Assembly: GCA_002309255.1 (NCBI GenBank)
Contig: DBXI01000041.1
Location: forward strand, 9,572-23,611
Reading direction: 5' to 3'
Source of the DNA: Bacteroidales bacterium UBA1216
Lineage (GTDB): Bacteria > Bacteroidota > Bacteroidia > Bacteroidales > Paludibacteraceae
Length of the DNA: 14,040 nucleotides
Made by a program: the position numbers and the translations under genes. Positions 5,828-13,430 of the stretch are shown here, in pieces. Under the pieces are notes generated by a model. The model saw only the letters and a program-made list of their open reading frames with translations. It was not told where the DNA came from and made no database searches. The first letter of the stretch is position 1; each line of letters begins with the position of its first letter.

Positions 5828-7696
5828 TTATTTTACTCTGCGTCCGAGAATATCATAGATGGTCTCGTCGCCACGGATGATATAGAGATTGCCGTTGTAG
5901 AATACCTTCTGTGCCACGTGCTCGTTCTTGGTGGTAGGCAGCGCAGTTACTATCTTTTCATTAACCGTGAGTTTGAGCACCAAGGTGGAGTCACATCCGG
6001 CTGATGTTTCGTATTCAGCAGTCAGCTCGTATGGCTCATCGCTCTGGGCATATTTGCTTAGGTCGTAGCCTTCCCAGGTGCGCTGGTCACCCTCGTTGAT
6101 CGTCATGCTTGTCTCCTCGTAATAGGGTGAAGCAACGGAAAGTGTGAGTCTGATGACATGAGTCTTTCCCTCAGCATCCCTTACGGTCTTCGTGTATGTT
6201 TTCGCCTCGGTGAGATTTGAGAAAACATCATCGGAGTAGGATTCGCCTTCGCAGATCATTGCATAACGTGTGTCACCCATCTGTGCAGCTTGTGCCATGG
6301 TTAGCGTGTAGACTGAGTAGTTCTGCTGCTGCGAGTAGTTCTCGGGCACAACATATACATGCACTTGACGCTTGGCGACATCAAATCCGATGAATGACTT
6401 GGAAGCCTTACCATTGGTAGTAGCCTCGAATGCTATTGTACTGTCGTTGTAGATCTTAGATGTAGTAGCGCTATTGCCGTTGAACGCAACCCTCTTACCA
6501 TCCATTGTCAGCGTCGAAAGGTCGTGGTTATAGACGAATTCAGCATCATCGAGGTAGAGGTGGTCGTAGTAATACTTCTTACTGATTGTACCGGTCGAAT
6601 AGGTTGTACCACCACCAGGTGTTTGGTTGGTGGTGAAGGTTATGAGTACATATGCTGCCGAATTGGGGTTAACCGCAGTGTAGTTGAACGGTGCAGCCAG
6701 ACGCTGCCACCCCATGTCACTTGTAGCTGCATAGTTGATAGCAGCGTCAGCAACCTTTATAGCGGAGTAGTCAGACACTTCGGGATCCTGATAGCGTGCA
6801 TTGGTAGTGATCACAGCGTGCGTACGTGCCCTATTCTCGGAGTTGCTCGGATTCTGGTCAGCGGGCTCATACTTAGCCCAAAACGCGAGCGAGTCAGGAT
6901 GGCGGGTAAACGGTGTGTTATATCCCGATGCTGTCGGGTCAGAGAAGTTGTAGTTACCCGAGGCATCAGTAGCAGTCATTGATCCTGCGTTGATGCGACC
7001 ATTGGTGCAGTTGCCGTTGGCCTTTGCACCTGCCGTCAGATTCGTTCTCAGGTGTACACTCTGGCTTCCTGTCGAACCCGGACGTACGTCTGATGAGGGT
7101 TGGAACTGTTCGGTGTTGCCTGTTACAAAACTGCTATAGGTACCCGTTGCCGAAGGGAAGGAGTGCCACCCAGGCACCTCATTGTTCGACCATGTCCCCT
7201 CAAAACCACCGTTGGTGATGGCATAATTCTCGGTTGTAACCTTGTCGCCAGTAAAGAGCACAAAGATCGCATCGTTGAGCGAAGGAGCTTCGATGGACAG
7301 TAAGATCATTGCGCTGCCGGATGACAAGACGGAATTATACACTTCACCGCCTTCTTCAAGGCCGTTAACCACGGTGATCTTTGCGCGCTGGCTGATGGCC
7401 GATAAGTACAGCGTGGCGTTTTCCAGCGTCAGTTGGCCGTTATTATCCACCGGGATATTAGTAAGTACGATGTTACCTAATGATGCAGCACCATAAATAA
7501 AATCGGGCAGCACGAATGTGATTGTGTTGGTCTCAATTCCGGGCAATACATACACCTCTTTGTTAGGGTAGTCTTGACCATCAATGTTCAGATTGCCGCG
7601 GAACGTGCCGGCGACATCAGCTACGGTTACAGCCAGTGCACTCGCGGTGAGCGCCATGGCCATAAACAGGGTTGTAAAAATCTTTTTCATTTCCAT
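5828..7696 (-). CDS. Secreted calycin-like + PCMD-domain protein with extra module and C-terminal sorting-like tail (longer paralogue)
   Basis: A 622-residue protein. The signal peptide spans about 1-22 (KKIFTTLFMAMALTASALA). The ATG at 7696 gives MEMKK; the second ATG at 7690 gives the usual MKK start and may be the real one. Domains in order: calycin-like barrel about 24-152; PCMD-like about 160-390, from NGGFEGTW (162-169) to LYLDDAEFVYN (380-390); a beta-rich link to about 468; an extra module about 470-580 ending in SAGCDSTLVLKLTV (565-578), a repeat type common in Bacteroidales surface proteins; and a tail (FYNGNLYIIRGDETIYDILG) resembling a type IX secretion sorting signal. Residues 224-263 match residues 222-261 of the downstream paralogue at 34 of 40 positions. 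It is the second gene after the TonB receptor, with a 63-base gap (7697-7764 lacks a clear promoter or terminator), so one operon is likely. Confidence 0.75.
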   Translation of the reverse strand: MEMKKIFTTLFMAMALTASALAVTVADVAGTFRGNLNIDGQDYPNKEVYVLPGIETNTITFVLPDFIYGAASLGNIVLTNIPVDNNGQLTLENATLYLSAISQRAKITVVNGLEEGGEVYNSVLSSGSAMILLSIEAPSLNDAIFVLFTGDKVTTENYAITNGGFEGTWSNNEVPGWHSFPSATGTYSSFVTGNTEQFQPSSDVRPGSTGSQSVHLRTNLTAGAKANGNCTNGRINAGSMTATDASGNYNFSDPTASGYNTPFTRHPDSLAFWAKYEPADQNPSNSENRARTHAVITTNARYQDPEVSDYSAIKVADAAINYAATSDMGWQRLAAPFNYTAVNPNSAAYVLITFTTNQTPGGGTTYSTGTISKKYYYDHLYLDDAEFVYNHDLSTLTMDGKRVAFNGNSATTSKIYNDSTIAFEATTNGKASKSFIGFDVAKRQVHVYVVPENYSQQQNYSVYTLTMAQAAQMGDTRYAMICEGESYSDDVFSNLTEAKTYTKTVRDAEGKTHVIRLTLSVASPYYEETSMTINEGDQRTWEGYDLSKYAQSDEPYELTAEYETSAGCDSTLVLKLTVNEKIVTALPTTKNEHVAQKVFYNGNLYIIRGDETIYDILGRRVK

Positions 7697-7764
7697 AAAA
7701 ACTAATTTATTTGTTGATTGATTGGTTATATCTAAGCAGCCAAGTTTGGCAGTTGAATATACGG

Positions 7765-10548
7765 TTAGAAGTTGACGTTAAGTCGGCAGACGAACGTACG
7801 TGGTGCAGCGAGTGCCATTGGTCGGTAGCTGTGCTCGGTGTTGAGCAGGTTGTTGACGATGAACTGCAGCTCTGCCCGCTCCTTGAAGCGGACGGCGCAA
7901 CGCATATCCATAGTGAAGATACCTGTGTTGTGGCTCATCCAGTAGGTGTGGAGCGACTCGCCTTCCTCGTAGCCGAAGATGAACTTACGTGCATAATCCA
8001 TTAAGTCATCCGTCTCCTTCTCTCGCTCATCGACCATCAGGTAATCCACGGCGAGGATCTTGCTGCGGTAAGAGAGGTTGGTGCCTATGGAGAACCACTT
8101 GTAATTGTAGTCGAGCGTAGCCTTGAACGAGTGCTTGTTACGATACTTGAGATACTTGGTGTCGTTGGACTTGTTCTTCATCTGCAGCGGATCGACGTAC
8201 TGTTTCTCCTCCTCGATGCGCTTAGTGTTATCCAGATCCTCAGGCTCGGTAAAGGTGTAACCGATGGTGTAGTTCAGCCCCATATCCGGACGTATATCCA
8301 CTCGTCCGGCTGTGCTGATCTCTGCGCCATAGATACGTGCGTGGCTGACGTTCACGAACTGTGCGCCGATGCCAATGCCGGCGTTGCTGAGCGACTTAGT
8401 TGTCTTGAACTCCTCGAGCACGCCTTTCAGCTCATCGATGGCGTCGTAGATGGAGTTGATCATCGTGAAGTCGGAGTTACGGAACAAGCCGAACTGATAC
8501 TCGATCATGTTCTGGTACTCGGTGTAGAACGCCGCTACATCCAACGAGCCTGTGACGGGACCAAACTTATAGAGCTGCTTGTAGCCTATCTCAGCGTTGT
8601 AGCCCGACTCGGGTTTGATATTATGGTTGGGGTAAACACCTACTCCACCTATATCCTTACGTGCGAACTTCTCTGTTATAGACGGGTTACGATAGCCCTG
8701 TCCGAAGCTGGCACGCAGGTAGCCTGCCTTATAGATCTCCCAGTTCAGTCCTGCTCGGAAGACGGGACGTACGGGGCAGAGCCATTTGCCGAGCTGGATG
8801 TTCGCCTCGTTGTAGCTGCTATCCATGCGGTAATACTCGAGTCGCATGCCAGCGCTGAGCGAGAGTCGGTCGGCTATTCGATGGTCGTACTGGATGTACG
8901 CCGCGAGGTTGTCGGTGTGGTGCGTGCCAGTGATGTTGGCGGTGTTGGTTATATGGTTCCAGTTGATGCCTGTTGTGAGTCGTACGCCGTTGTCCCAACG
9001 CTTGGCGAACTGGTAGTCAACATATCCGTTATAGGTGAGTTCGGGGCGTGCTGGGGTATGGTCAGCCAGCAGGTTCATCGCGTAAGCCACAGCATCCTGC
9101 AGCCCGGCAACAGTGCCGGTGTAGCCCAAGCCGTTCTTGACGAGATCGATGCCGTTGACGATAGCATCGAGCCACTGCTCGTTACGTACAGGCACTGCTA
9201 CGTCCTTGAAGGTGACGAGCAACGCGTCCTCCAACGCCACGCCTGATGAGGTGTAGCCGGTGATCTGGTCGTAGTAGCCCTTGATCTTATCCAGATCAAA
9301 GCTCGTGAGGCCCCACTTAAGCAGATCCTCGGTGCTGATGGTGGGTGAGGGCGTGGTCAGGTTATCCGCCGTCATATAGAAACGTGTGCGTACCTTGTGC
9401 GAAATGCCGCGCTCGGCATCATCGTAGTTGAAGAACGGGTCGATGTTGAAGTTATGCTCCTTGCGTCCCATGTTAGTGAGCGGCGAGGGATGAATAGGAT
9501 CTTTCGGGCTGCGCCAGATGAAGAAGTCACCATAGCGGTTGGCCACATAGTTCATGTTTGCGCCCACGGTCATGTACTTATTCTCAGGCATCGGCACGTG
9601 ATAGGTCATATTCCCTCCGAGACGTGCTCGGTCGTTGAAGCTCTGCTGGCGGTATCCTTCATCCTTGAATCCGCTTATAGCGCCGGATACGTCGAAGTTC
9701 CTTACCCTACGTGAATGCGAAGCCTCGGCACCATAGTAGAGCGGCAGACGTGCGCCAGTATATTGATAGTTCTTGTAGTTGTCATATACGCCCACGTACG
9801 CTGAGAGCTTGGTGGTTGGTGTCAGCCCTGGACGCTTGGTGCGGACATTGATCACACCGTTGAGCGCCGATGAGCCATATAGCACGGACGATGCACCCTT
9901 AATTACCTCGACCTGCTCGACGTTCTCGAGGGGCACATTGTTCCAGTTGATCTCACCGGTCTTGGGGTTGAGGATGGTCATCTCGTCCATGAGCACCTGG
10001 CACCGGCTTCCGACGCTGTACGTCCAGCCACCGCCACCGCGGATACTTGGCTGCTTATCAATGATCTCCACGCCGGGCAGGGTCTGCAGTGTGGCTGTCA
10101 GATCGGTAGGTGCCTGGCTGCGGATGACCTGCGGCCGAACGACCTCCATCGATACCGTAACATCGGTCTGACGCTGCTCAAAGCGTCCGGCAGTAACCAC
10201 TACATCGTCCAGCAACTCGTTGTGAGGCAAGAGCGAGACGTTCAGCTTCTTCGTTACCGAGGTAACGACGAAGGTCTCCGTATCGTACCCCACGTACGAG
10301 AAACAGAGCTTCACGGGTTTGTCGGTATTGAGGGTGATGGAGTAAGCACCATCCATGTCCGTAACTGTACCAATGCTTTTGTTCGCATTGTCGTAGATCG
10401 TGACGCCCACCAGAGGATCATGCGTCTGGTGGTCAGTAACAAGACCGGTAACAGTAGTGGTAGACTGGGCAAATGCGCCGATTGCGCATGCGAGGAAAAG
10501 ACAAATAGAGACTAATCGTAAACGAATTGTTATGTTGCTTAATTGCAT
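7765..10548 (-). CDS. TonB-dependent outer-membrane receptor with carboxypeptidase-regulatory-like N-terminal domain
   Basis: A 927-residue outer-membrane, ligand-gated transporter. The start at 10548 (MQLSNITIRLRL) is chosen because the promoter -7 box lies at 10577-10584; the in-frame ATG at 10635 is upstream of it. Signal peptide about 1-27 (cleavage after GAFA). Carboxypeptidase-regulatory-like domain about 30-108 (VTGLVTDHQTHDPLVGVTIY). A TonB-box-like stretch DDVVVTAGR at 114-122. Plug about 128-237, with VEVIKGASSVLYGSSALNGVI-type signature around 213-233. Barrel from about 240 to the C-terminal aromatic residue (LNVNF). Two helix-like, non-barrel stretches lie in predicted loops, at about 396-501 and 698-721. 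No SusD partner follows; two secreted calycin/PCMD paralogues do. The substrate is unknown: the general type includes heme, siderophore, cobalamin and glycan receptors. Confidence 0.9.
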   Translation of the reverse strand: MQLSNITIRLRLVSICLFLACAIGAFAQSTTTVTGLVTDHQTHDPLVGVTIYDNANKSIGTVTDMDGAYSITLNTDKPVKLCFSYVGYDTETFVVTSVTKKLNVSLLPHNELLDDVVVTAGRFEQRQTDVTVSMEVVRPQVIRSQAPTDLTATLQTLPGVEIIDKQPSIRGGGGWTYSVGSRCQVLMDEMTILNPKTGEINWNNVPLENVEQVEVIKGASSVLYGSSALNGVINVRTKRPGLTPTTKLSAYVGVYDNYKNYQYTGARLPLYYGAEASHSRRVRNFDVSGAISGFKDEGYRQQSFNDRARLGGNMTYHVPMPENKYMTVGANMNYVANRYGDFFIWRSPKDPIHPSPLTNMGRKEHNFNIDPFFNYDDAERGISHKVRTRFYMTADNLTTPSPTISTEDLLKWGLTSFDLDKIKGYYDQITGYTSSGVALEDALLVTFKDVAVPVRNEQWLDAIVNGIDLVKNGLGYTGTVAGLQDAVAYAMNLLADHTPARPELTYNGYVDYQFAKRWDNGVRLTTGINWNHITNTANITGTHHTDNLAAYIQYDHRIADRLSLSAGMRLEYYRMDSSYNEANIQLGKWLCPVRPVFRAGLNWEIYKAGYLRASFGQGYRNPSITEKFARKDIGGVGVYPNHNIKPESGYNAEIGYKQLYKFGPVTGSLDVAAFYTEYQNMIEYQFGLFRNSDFTMINSIYDAIDELKGVLEEFKTTKSLSNAGIGIGAQFVNVSHARIYGAEISTAGRVDIRPDMGLNYTIGYTFTEPEDLDNTKRIEEEKQYVDPLQMKNKSNDTKYLKYRNKHSFKATLDYNYKWFSIGTNLSYRSKILAVDYLMVDEREKETDDLMDYARKFIFGYEEGESLHTYWMSHNTGIFTMDMRCAVRFKERAELQFIVNNLLNTEHSYRPMALAAPRTFVCRLNVNF

Positions 10549-10576
10549 TTTAAAAATTTTTTCACAAAAACGGCTA

Positions 10577-10608
10577 CAAAGGTACAAAAAAAAAATGAAT
10601 AATAAAAT
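10577..10608 (-). promoter_or_regulatory. Promoter of the TonB receptor operon (weak -33)
   Basis: On the minus strand a perfect -7 box TACCTTTG spans 10584-10577. About 20 bases upstream the sequence is only an AT-rich ATTTTATT, so the -33 TTTG is poorly conserved. The predicted start near 10570 leaves about 20 leader bases before the ATG at 10548, too short for a riboswitch. The weak -33 could mean activator dependence (inference). Confidence 0.65.
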
Positions 10609-10713
10609 ACCTATTTTTAATAAAAGATGCTCCATTGTTTGTTTCTATCCCAAAATCTTAAAAATTGTACATTTTTCTTAACTTTTAATGTGCAATATTT
10701 TGCCTTCATCATA

Positions 10714-10745
10714 AAAGGAGTGCATCAGTTATGATGCACTCCTTT
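10714..10745 (-). terminator. Terminator after dnaJ
   Basis: A perfect 14-bp hairpin (arms 10714-10727 and 10732-10745, 4-base loop) with a GC-containing core and a short T run (TTTTAT) after it on the minus strand. It begins 15 bases after the dnaJ stop codon at 10761-10763. The remaining bases up to the TonB promoter are AT-rich with no further feature. Confidence 0.85.
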
Positions 10746-10760
10746 GGCAAATTATCAGGG

Positions 10761-11924
10761 TTAGCCGAACAATGTATGGAAGAAACTCTTCTTATCCGTA
10801 TTGGCTCCCGGAGCAACATTGTTGTTCTTGCGGAGTTTCTCTACGAGCTCCTTGTCTTCCTTGCTTAGGTGCTCGGGAATATAAACGCCTACATTGATGA
10901 GCAGGTCGCCTGTGCCATACTGACGTCCGTACTGGTCAATCATCGGCAGACCTTTGCCGCGCATGCGGAGCACCTTGCCGGGTTGCGTACCCGGTGTGAT
11001 GGTTATCTTGGCATCGCCGGTGAGCGTAGGTATCTGCACCTGTCCGCCGAGGATAGCCGTAGGCACGTCGAGCAGCAGGTTGTATATCAGGTCACCGCCG
11101 TCACGGACGAACTCCTTGTGCTCCTCTTCCTCGATGATAACGAGCAGATCACCCGCCACGCCTCCGTGCGGCGCAGCATTGCCCTTGCCCTGCATAGGCA
11201 GAATCATTCCGTCGGCTACACCGGCAGGGATATGTACCTCCACAATTTCTTCGTCGCGCACCACGCCTTCGCCTTGGCAGTGTGAGCACTTGTTCTTGAT
11301 GACCTTGCCTTCGCCGTGGCAGGTCGGACACTCCTGCTGCACCTGCATCATTCCGAAGATGCCGCGCTGGGTGCGAACGACGCGTCCTGTGCCCTTACAG
11401 GTCGGACACTGTTCACCGCCCTTGCCGTCCGCCGAGCCTGTACCGCCGCACTGCTGGCAGGGAACGAGTTTGCGGATCTTGAGTTTCTTATCCACACCGG
11501 TGGCTATTTCCTCTAATGTAAGGCGCACGCGTACGCGCAGATCGGTGCCGCGGCGCACACGTTGACCGCCGCCACGACGACTGCCTCCGCCGAAGAAGTC
11601 TCCCATATCGAATCCTGCGCCCTCAAATAGGTCGCCGAAACGCATGAAGATATCCTCCATCGACATTCCGCCGCCTCCGCCGAAGTCGCTTGCTCCGCCC
11701 ATGCCAGCAAAGCCGAACTGGTCGTAACGCTGACGTTTCTGCGGGTCACTGAGCACCTCATAGGCCTCAGCGGCTTCCTTGAACTTCTCCTCGGCCTCCT
11801 TGTCACCCGGGTTCTTGTCAGGGTGATACTTGATGGCGCACTTGCGGTACGCTTTCTTTATGTCTTCTGCTGATGCGGATTTATCCACACCTAACACTTC
11901 ATAGTAATCTCTCTTTTCAGCCAT
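10761..11924 (-). CDS. dnaJ: Chaperone protein DnaJ (Hsp40)
   Basis: A 387-residue co-chaperone that delivers unfolded proteins to DnaK and stimulates its ATPase in the cytoplasm. It has the full type I layout. J domain about 5-70 with the HPD tripeptide at 34-36. Gly/Phe-rich linker about 71-125. Zinc-binding region with four CxxCxGxG repeats (Cys 156/159, 173/176, 199/202 and 213/216). C-terminal substrate-binding domains about 225-355. The length is normal for the family. The start MAEKRDYYEVLGV is the standard N-terminus. It is the last gene of the HAD-grpE-dnaJ unit, 75 bases after grpE. No promoter consensus is visible in that gap, which instead holds a 9-base repeat array, so read-through expression is likely. 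Confidence 0.98.
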   Translation of the reverse strand: MAEKRDYYEVLGVDKSASAEDIKKAYRKCAIKYHPDKNPGDKEAEEKFKEAAEAYEVLSDPQKRQRYDQFGFAGMGGASDFGGGGGMSMEDIFMRFGDLFEGAGFDMGDFFGGGSRRGGGQRVRRGTDLRVRVRLTLEEIATGVDKKLKIRKLVPCQQCGGTGSADGKGGEQCPTCKGTGRVVRTQRGIFGMMQVQQECPTCHGEGKVIKNKCSHCQGEGVVRDEEIVEVHIPAGVADGMILPMQGKGNAAPHGGVAGDLLVIIEEEEHKEFVRDGGDLIYNLLLDVPTAILGGQVQIPTLTGDAKITITPGTQPGKVLRMRGKGLPMIDQYGRQYGTGDLLINVGVYIPEHLSKEDKELVEKLRKNNNVAPGANTDKKSFFHTLFG

Positions 11925-11947
11925 AAAATCTACGATTTTGTTGTTTT

Positions 11948-12001
11948 CGTAATTTTCGTAATCTACGTACTATACGTAAGTTACGTAAACTACGCGAGTT
12001 T
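11948..12001 (-). repeat. Six-unit 9-base repeat array between grpE and dnaJ
   Basis: On the plus strand the units are CGTAATTTT (11948), CGTAATCTA (11957), CGTACTATA (11966), CGTAAGTTA (11975), CGTAAACTA (11984) and CGCGAGTTT (11993). Five keep CGTA at an exact 9-base period. The last unit runs into the grpE stop codon (12000-12002). Most units contain the self-complementary TACGTA or a near form of it. Confidence 0.85.
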
Positions 12002-12614
12002 ACTCGCCAACGACCACTTTGGCGAAGCGGATGACGCGTTCGCCGTGTTTGTATCCGCGTTGCGTGCAGTCGATGATCTTGCCTTTCTTGTCCTCGCCGG
12101 CGGCGAAGGTGGTGATAGCCTCATGCTCGTCGGTATTGAAGTCGGCATCGGTGGTGTCGATGGCATGCACGTCCTGCTTGTCGAGCCAGGCGATGAACTT
12201 GTTGTAGATGAGGTCTATACCCTCACGCAGGGAGGCTATGTCCTCGGTTTTCGCCATCGCCTCGCGCGCACGCTCAAAGTCATCCACTAGTGGCAGTATA
12301 TCCACCAGCAGTTTATCGCTTGCGGTTTCCATGAGGTCGAGTTTTTCCTTGTTGGTGCGGCGGCGGTAGTTATCGAACTCCGCCATCTGACGCAGACGGA
12401 TATCTTCGAGCTCAGCTACACGTTTTTCCAGCCGCTCGATCTGCTGCTCGGGAGTTTCTTCAGGTGTTTCCGGAGATTCCGGATTTTCTGGAGTTTCTGG
12501 ATTTTCCGGTGATTCTTGAGATTCCGGAGTTTCCGTTGTTTCGGCATTCAAGATCTCATCGACCTCCTGCTGCAGGTTTTCGTTTTCCATATTCTGTTCG
12601 TTCTGTTTCATCAA
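12000..12614 (-). CDS. grpE: GrpE nucleotide exchange factor
   Basis: A 204-residue cytoplasmic protein that releases ADP from DnaK. Residues about 60-120 form the long coiled-coil (EQQIERLEKRVAELE, then QMAEFDNYRRRTNKEK at 76-91, typical of GrpE). Residues about 145-204 form the beta domain, ending with the signature GYKHGERVIRFAKVVVGE. The N-terminus before the coil is an acidic, disordered tail with a Pro-Glu-(Ser/Thr/Asn) tripeptide repeat at about 30-57, encoded by 9-base units. The start may be Met1 (12614) or Met2. It lies between the HAD gene (40 bases upstream) and dnaJ, a common pairing in Bacteroidota, where dnaK usually lies elsewhere. No CIRCE operator was seen. Confidence 0.97.
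   Translation of the reverse strand: MMKQNEQNMENENLQQEVDEILNAETTETPESQESPENPETPENPESPETPEETPEQQIERLEKRVAELEDIRLRQMAEFDNYRRRTNKEKLDLMETASDKLLVDILPLVDDFERAREAMAKTEDIASLREGIDLIYNKFIAWLDKQDVHAIDTTDADFNTDEHEAITTFAAGEDKKGKIIDCTQRGYKHGERVIRFAKVVVGE
12444..12530 (-). repeat. 9-base coding repeat in the GrpE N-terminal tail
   Basis: A run of 9-base units of the type CCGGAGTTT / CCGGATTTT / CTGGAGTTT on the plus strand, encoding the tripeptide Pro-Glu-(Ser/Thr/Asn) about nine times with slight variation. The tripeptide register is preserved, so unit changes would stay in frame. Confidence 0.75.
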
Positions 12615-12615
12615 T

Positions 12616-12639
12616 TTTGAATCTTTAAATCTTTTAATC
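12616..12639 (-). repeat. Three-unit 8-base repeat before grpE
   Basis: TTTGAATC (12616-12623), TTTAAATC (12624-12631) and TTTTAATC (12632-12639) on the plus strand, followed directly by the palindrome TTGAAATTTCAA (12640-12651). It fills almost the whole 40-base gap between the HAD stop codon and the grpE start. Confidence 0.6.
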
Positions 12640-12654
12640 TTGAAATTTCAAAAA

Positions 12655-13383
12655 CTATGCCACCCACTCTCCGTCTGCCAAAATGTCAGTTATCTGCTTA
12701 TAGTCAGTAACTATATAGGTAGCCGTCTGCCCTTCTGTCAGCGGTGTGTCTTGCCTTCGGAACCACATCTGGTCGATGCTTGCAGCCCGTGCACCCTCCA
12801 CATCGGAGGTGTACGAGTCGCCAATCATCAGCGCCTCATCGGCCGTGATGCCGTTGATGCGCAACGCCTCCTCGTAGATGCGCGGATTGGGTTTCTGCGC
12901 GCCGACCTCCTCGCTGAGAATGATGTGGGTGAAGTACGGCTCTAAGCCGCTCTTGCGGAACTTGAGGTACTGGGATTCGACAAAGCCGTTGCTCACGATG
13001 GTGAGCGGGTACCATGCAGCCAGGGTTTTGACCATCTTGTCGGCATCAGGGATTATAGAGAAGAAATGATTGGTCATTCGCAGGAAATCCTCGCACATGC
13101 GCCGGGCGAGCACGCGCGTCTCGGAGTCGTCCTGCATGCCGCAGGCGTTGATGAGCGGATACATGAAACGTTCGATTTTCAGCACCTCCTTGGTCACCTC
13201 GTCGCGTCCGTACTGCTCCCAGAGCAGGGTGTTGTGCTCACTGTAGCAGCGGACAAACGTGTCGTAGTCGGTGTACTGATAGAGCTGGTGGATCTCGAAC
13301 ATCGTGGTCAGAGCACACTTGGCGGAACGCGAGAAGTCACCTATCGTGTCGTCCCAATCGAGGAAGATGGCTTTGTATTTCAT
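12655..13383 (-). CDS. HAD-superfamily phosphatase, YjjG-like 5'-nucleotidase
   Basis: A 242-residue cytoplasmic hydrolase. The start at 13383 (MKYKAIFLDWDDT) is chosen because HAD motif I normally sits at the N-terminus, and because the promoter -7 box (13431-13438) lies downstream of the other in-frame ATG at 13461. Motif I is DWDDT (9-13), with Asp9 as nucleophile and Asp11 as acid/base. Motif II is SNG (131-133). Motif III is Lys164 in QKPNPRIY. Motif IV is GDSYTSD (188-194). A helical cap fills about 16-110. SEEVGAQKPNPRIYEEAL resembles YjjG, which dephosphorylates non-canonical pyrimidine nucleotides. YjjG is the best guess, but substrate specificity in this superfamily is hard to predict. 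It heads the HAD-grpE-dnaJ unit. Confidence 0.85.
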   Translation of the reverse strand: MKYKAIFLDWDDTIGDFSRSAKCALTTMFEIHQLYQYTDYDTFVRCYSEHNTLLWEQYGRDEVTKEVLKIERFMYPLINACGMQDDSETRVLARRMCEDFLRMTNHFFSIIPDADKMVKTLAAWYPLTIVSNGFVESQYLKFRKSGLEPYFTHIILSEEVGAQKPNPRIYEEALRINGITADEALMIGDSYTSDVEGARAASIDQMWFRRQDTPLTEGQTATYIVTDYKQITDILADGEWVA

Positions 13384-13430
13384 TGCAATAAACAGTAAGG
13401 GTGTCCTGATGTGACACTTGTAACAAGGCG

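Noticed and set aside
8131..9246. Plus-strand open frame of 371 codons
   Set aside because: Antisense to the TonB receptor, which has unmistakable domains; Val/Leu/Cys-rich shadow sequence with no promoter or leader.
7765..10548. SusC-type glycan receptor
   Set aside because: No SusD gene follows, and the neighbours are calycin/PCMD proteins; a general TonB receptor is the safer call.
10549..10576. Cobalamin or other riboswitch before the TonB receptor
   Set aside because: The predicted leader is only about 20 bases, too short for any known riboswitch.
10549..10635. Upstream start giving a 956-residue TonB receptor
   Set aside because: It would begin upstream of the -7 box at 10577-10584, and a standard signal peptide begins at the 10548 ATG.
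13401..13417. Small inverted repeat GTGTC...GACAC in the HAD gene leader
   Set aside because: Only 5 bp with a 7-base loop; too weak to call an operator.
12615..13430. CIRCE heat-shock operator near grpE or the HAD gene
   Set aside because: No TTAGCACTC-N9-GAGTGCTAA-like inverted repeat is present in the gaps or leader.
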